Positions 34,935-64,000 of a stretch of DNA of 64,000 nucleotides are shown here, in pieces; the stretch's first letter is position 1, and each line of letters starts with the position of its first letter. Both the position numbers and the translations under genes were made by a program. The DNA is from Haemonchus contortus. Lineage: Eukaryota > Nematoda > Chromadorea > Rhabditida > Trichostrongylidae. Below the pieces are notes generated by a model that saw only the letters and a program-made list of their open reading frames with translations, was not told where the DNA came from and ran no database searches. The stretch is taken from NCBI GenBank assembly GCA_000469685.2, contig LS997563.1, positions 3,173,281 through 3,237,280 on the forward strand. Reading direction: 5' to 3'.

Positions 34935-63329
<28,395 letters not shown>

Positions 63330-64000
63330 TGATCAAATGGGTAACTATTTAGGCATATGCACATCAGTTTAACGTTTTCTTTCGTTCGTCTTAGTGTTTG
63401 CGGGTGTTTTCTGTGAAAAGAAGTTTTGGTGCTGCCAAGAGGATCTCCAAGAGATCGCCCCCCTTTCATGATACATTTCTCAGTGGTTTTAGATTTCCGG
63501 TGTCAAATTACTTTATGTTTGACTCATAACTTCTTAGGATCGCAAGTGTGTCTTGCACAGAGGCACCCTTCCTTCCCGGTTTCTCCCAGCAGGTAGGTAG
63601 TACTGCTGGGAAACCTCACCTAAAGCTGCTCCGTGTCGTTACCTTCTTGAGCTCACTTCTATTACGCTTCTCCACTACTCATCGTGTAAGAGAACAACCT
63701 TTTAACCTTTGTCCCACCCACGCTTCCCATTTCTACAATTGTTTCCTTTTTGTATTTGCCTGCGAACTCTGAATAGTGGAAGTGCAGATGCATGAGCTAA
63801 ACCAACAAGAAGACTGACAGGTTTTTCCAACCGGTGCCCAAGCTTGTAGTTGAGTGATGGAATCACCTTTTACTTTACTTGATCACCCACCAGAATTCAC
63901 AATTTAATTTTCTAACTGACAGCCACTTTCACGGTTGGAAACGGTTGGAAAATACCTAGTTGAAAGGAAATAAGGGTCCTATCGTCATTCATCTTCGGAG
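63330..64000. other. Downstream flank of the stalk gene
   Basis: Presumed 3' untranslated or intergenic DNA. No clear AATAAA signal, exon or repeat was identified. A small inverted repeat around CCCAGCAGGTAGGTAGTACTG lies near 63585. Confidence 0.4.

Overview
This window is eukaryotic and looks like a parasitic nematode genome, most likely a strongylid or hookworm-like species. That identification is inference. It rests on a complete wntless/mig-14 gene with many short introns and a splice acceptor 5 nt before its ATG (as expected for spliced-leader addition), TTTTCAG-type acceptors, RTE and mariner elements of nematode type, and abundant tRNA-derived SINEs. There are no bacterial genes, operons or CRISPR arrays.

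Layout. 1-7.9 kb is repeat-bearing intergenic DNA with SINEs. 14,632 down to 7,961 (minus strand) is a 15-exon wntless gene that joins in frame to 544 residues; intron 10 carries a 1.46-kb foldback transposon with a TTA target duplication. 14.6-18.7 kb is mostly anonymous. 18.7-26.5 kb (plus strand) holds four copies of a four-exon module (A-B-C-D) whose C and D exons have identical lengths and whose intron phases match; I do not recognise the family. 26.5-34.6 kb is packed with mobile DNA: GC-rich small TIR elements, a 5'-truncated RTE retrotransposon with a 15-bp target duplication, and a decayed mariner.

34.9-63.3 kb (plus strand) reads as one single-pass membrane protein gene. Its ectodomain is built by a tandem array of about twenty small symmetric exons (usually 66 nt, phase 2-2) encoding Ser/Thr/Asp-rich repeats with NTT/NTS sequons. 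A membrane-spanning exon follows, then five short cytoplasmic-tail exons. Several array units are decayed. The introns have been invaded by a 1.1-kb TG tract, a ~127-bp minisatellite, a mariner, a Ty3/Gypsy fragment, an RTE with 12-bp target duplication, a second RTE fragment, four copies of a ~0.5-kb TIR element, and SINEs.

How it fits together. Wntless is the sorting receptor that carries Wnt ligands to the cell surface. The modular A-B-C-D gene and the repeat-stalk gene lie on the same strand, and a phase-compatible path can be drawn between them. They could be two neighbouring genes or one roughly 45-kb gene interrupted by transposons; the sequence alone does not decide. No start codon was found for either. 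The two exon arrays are the best candidates for undescribed biology here.
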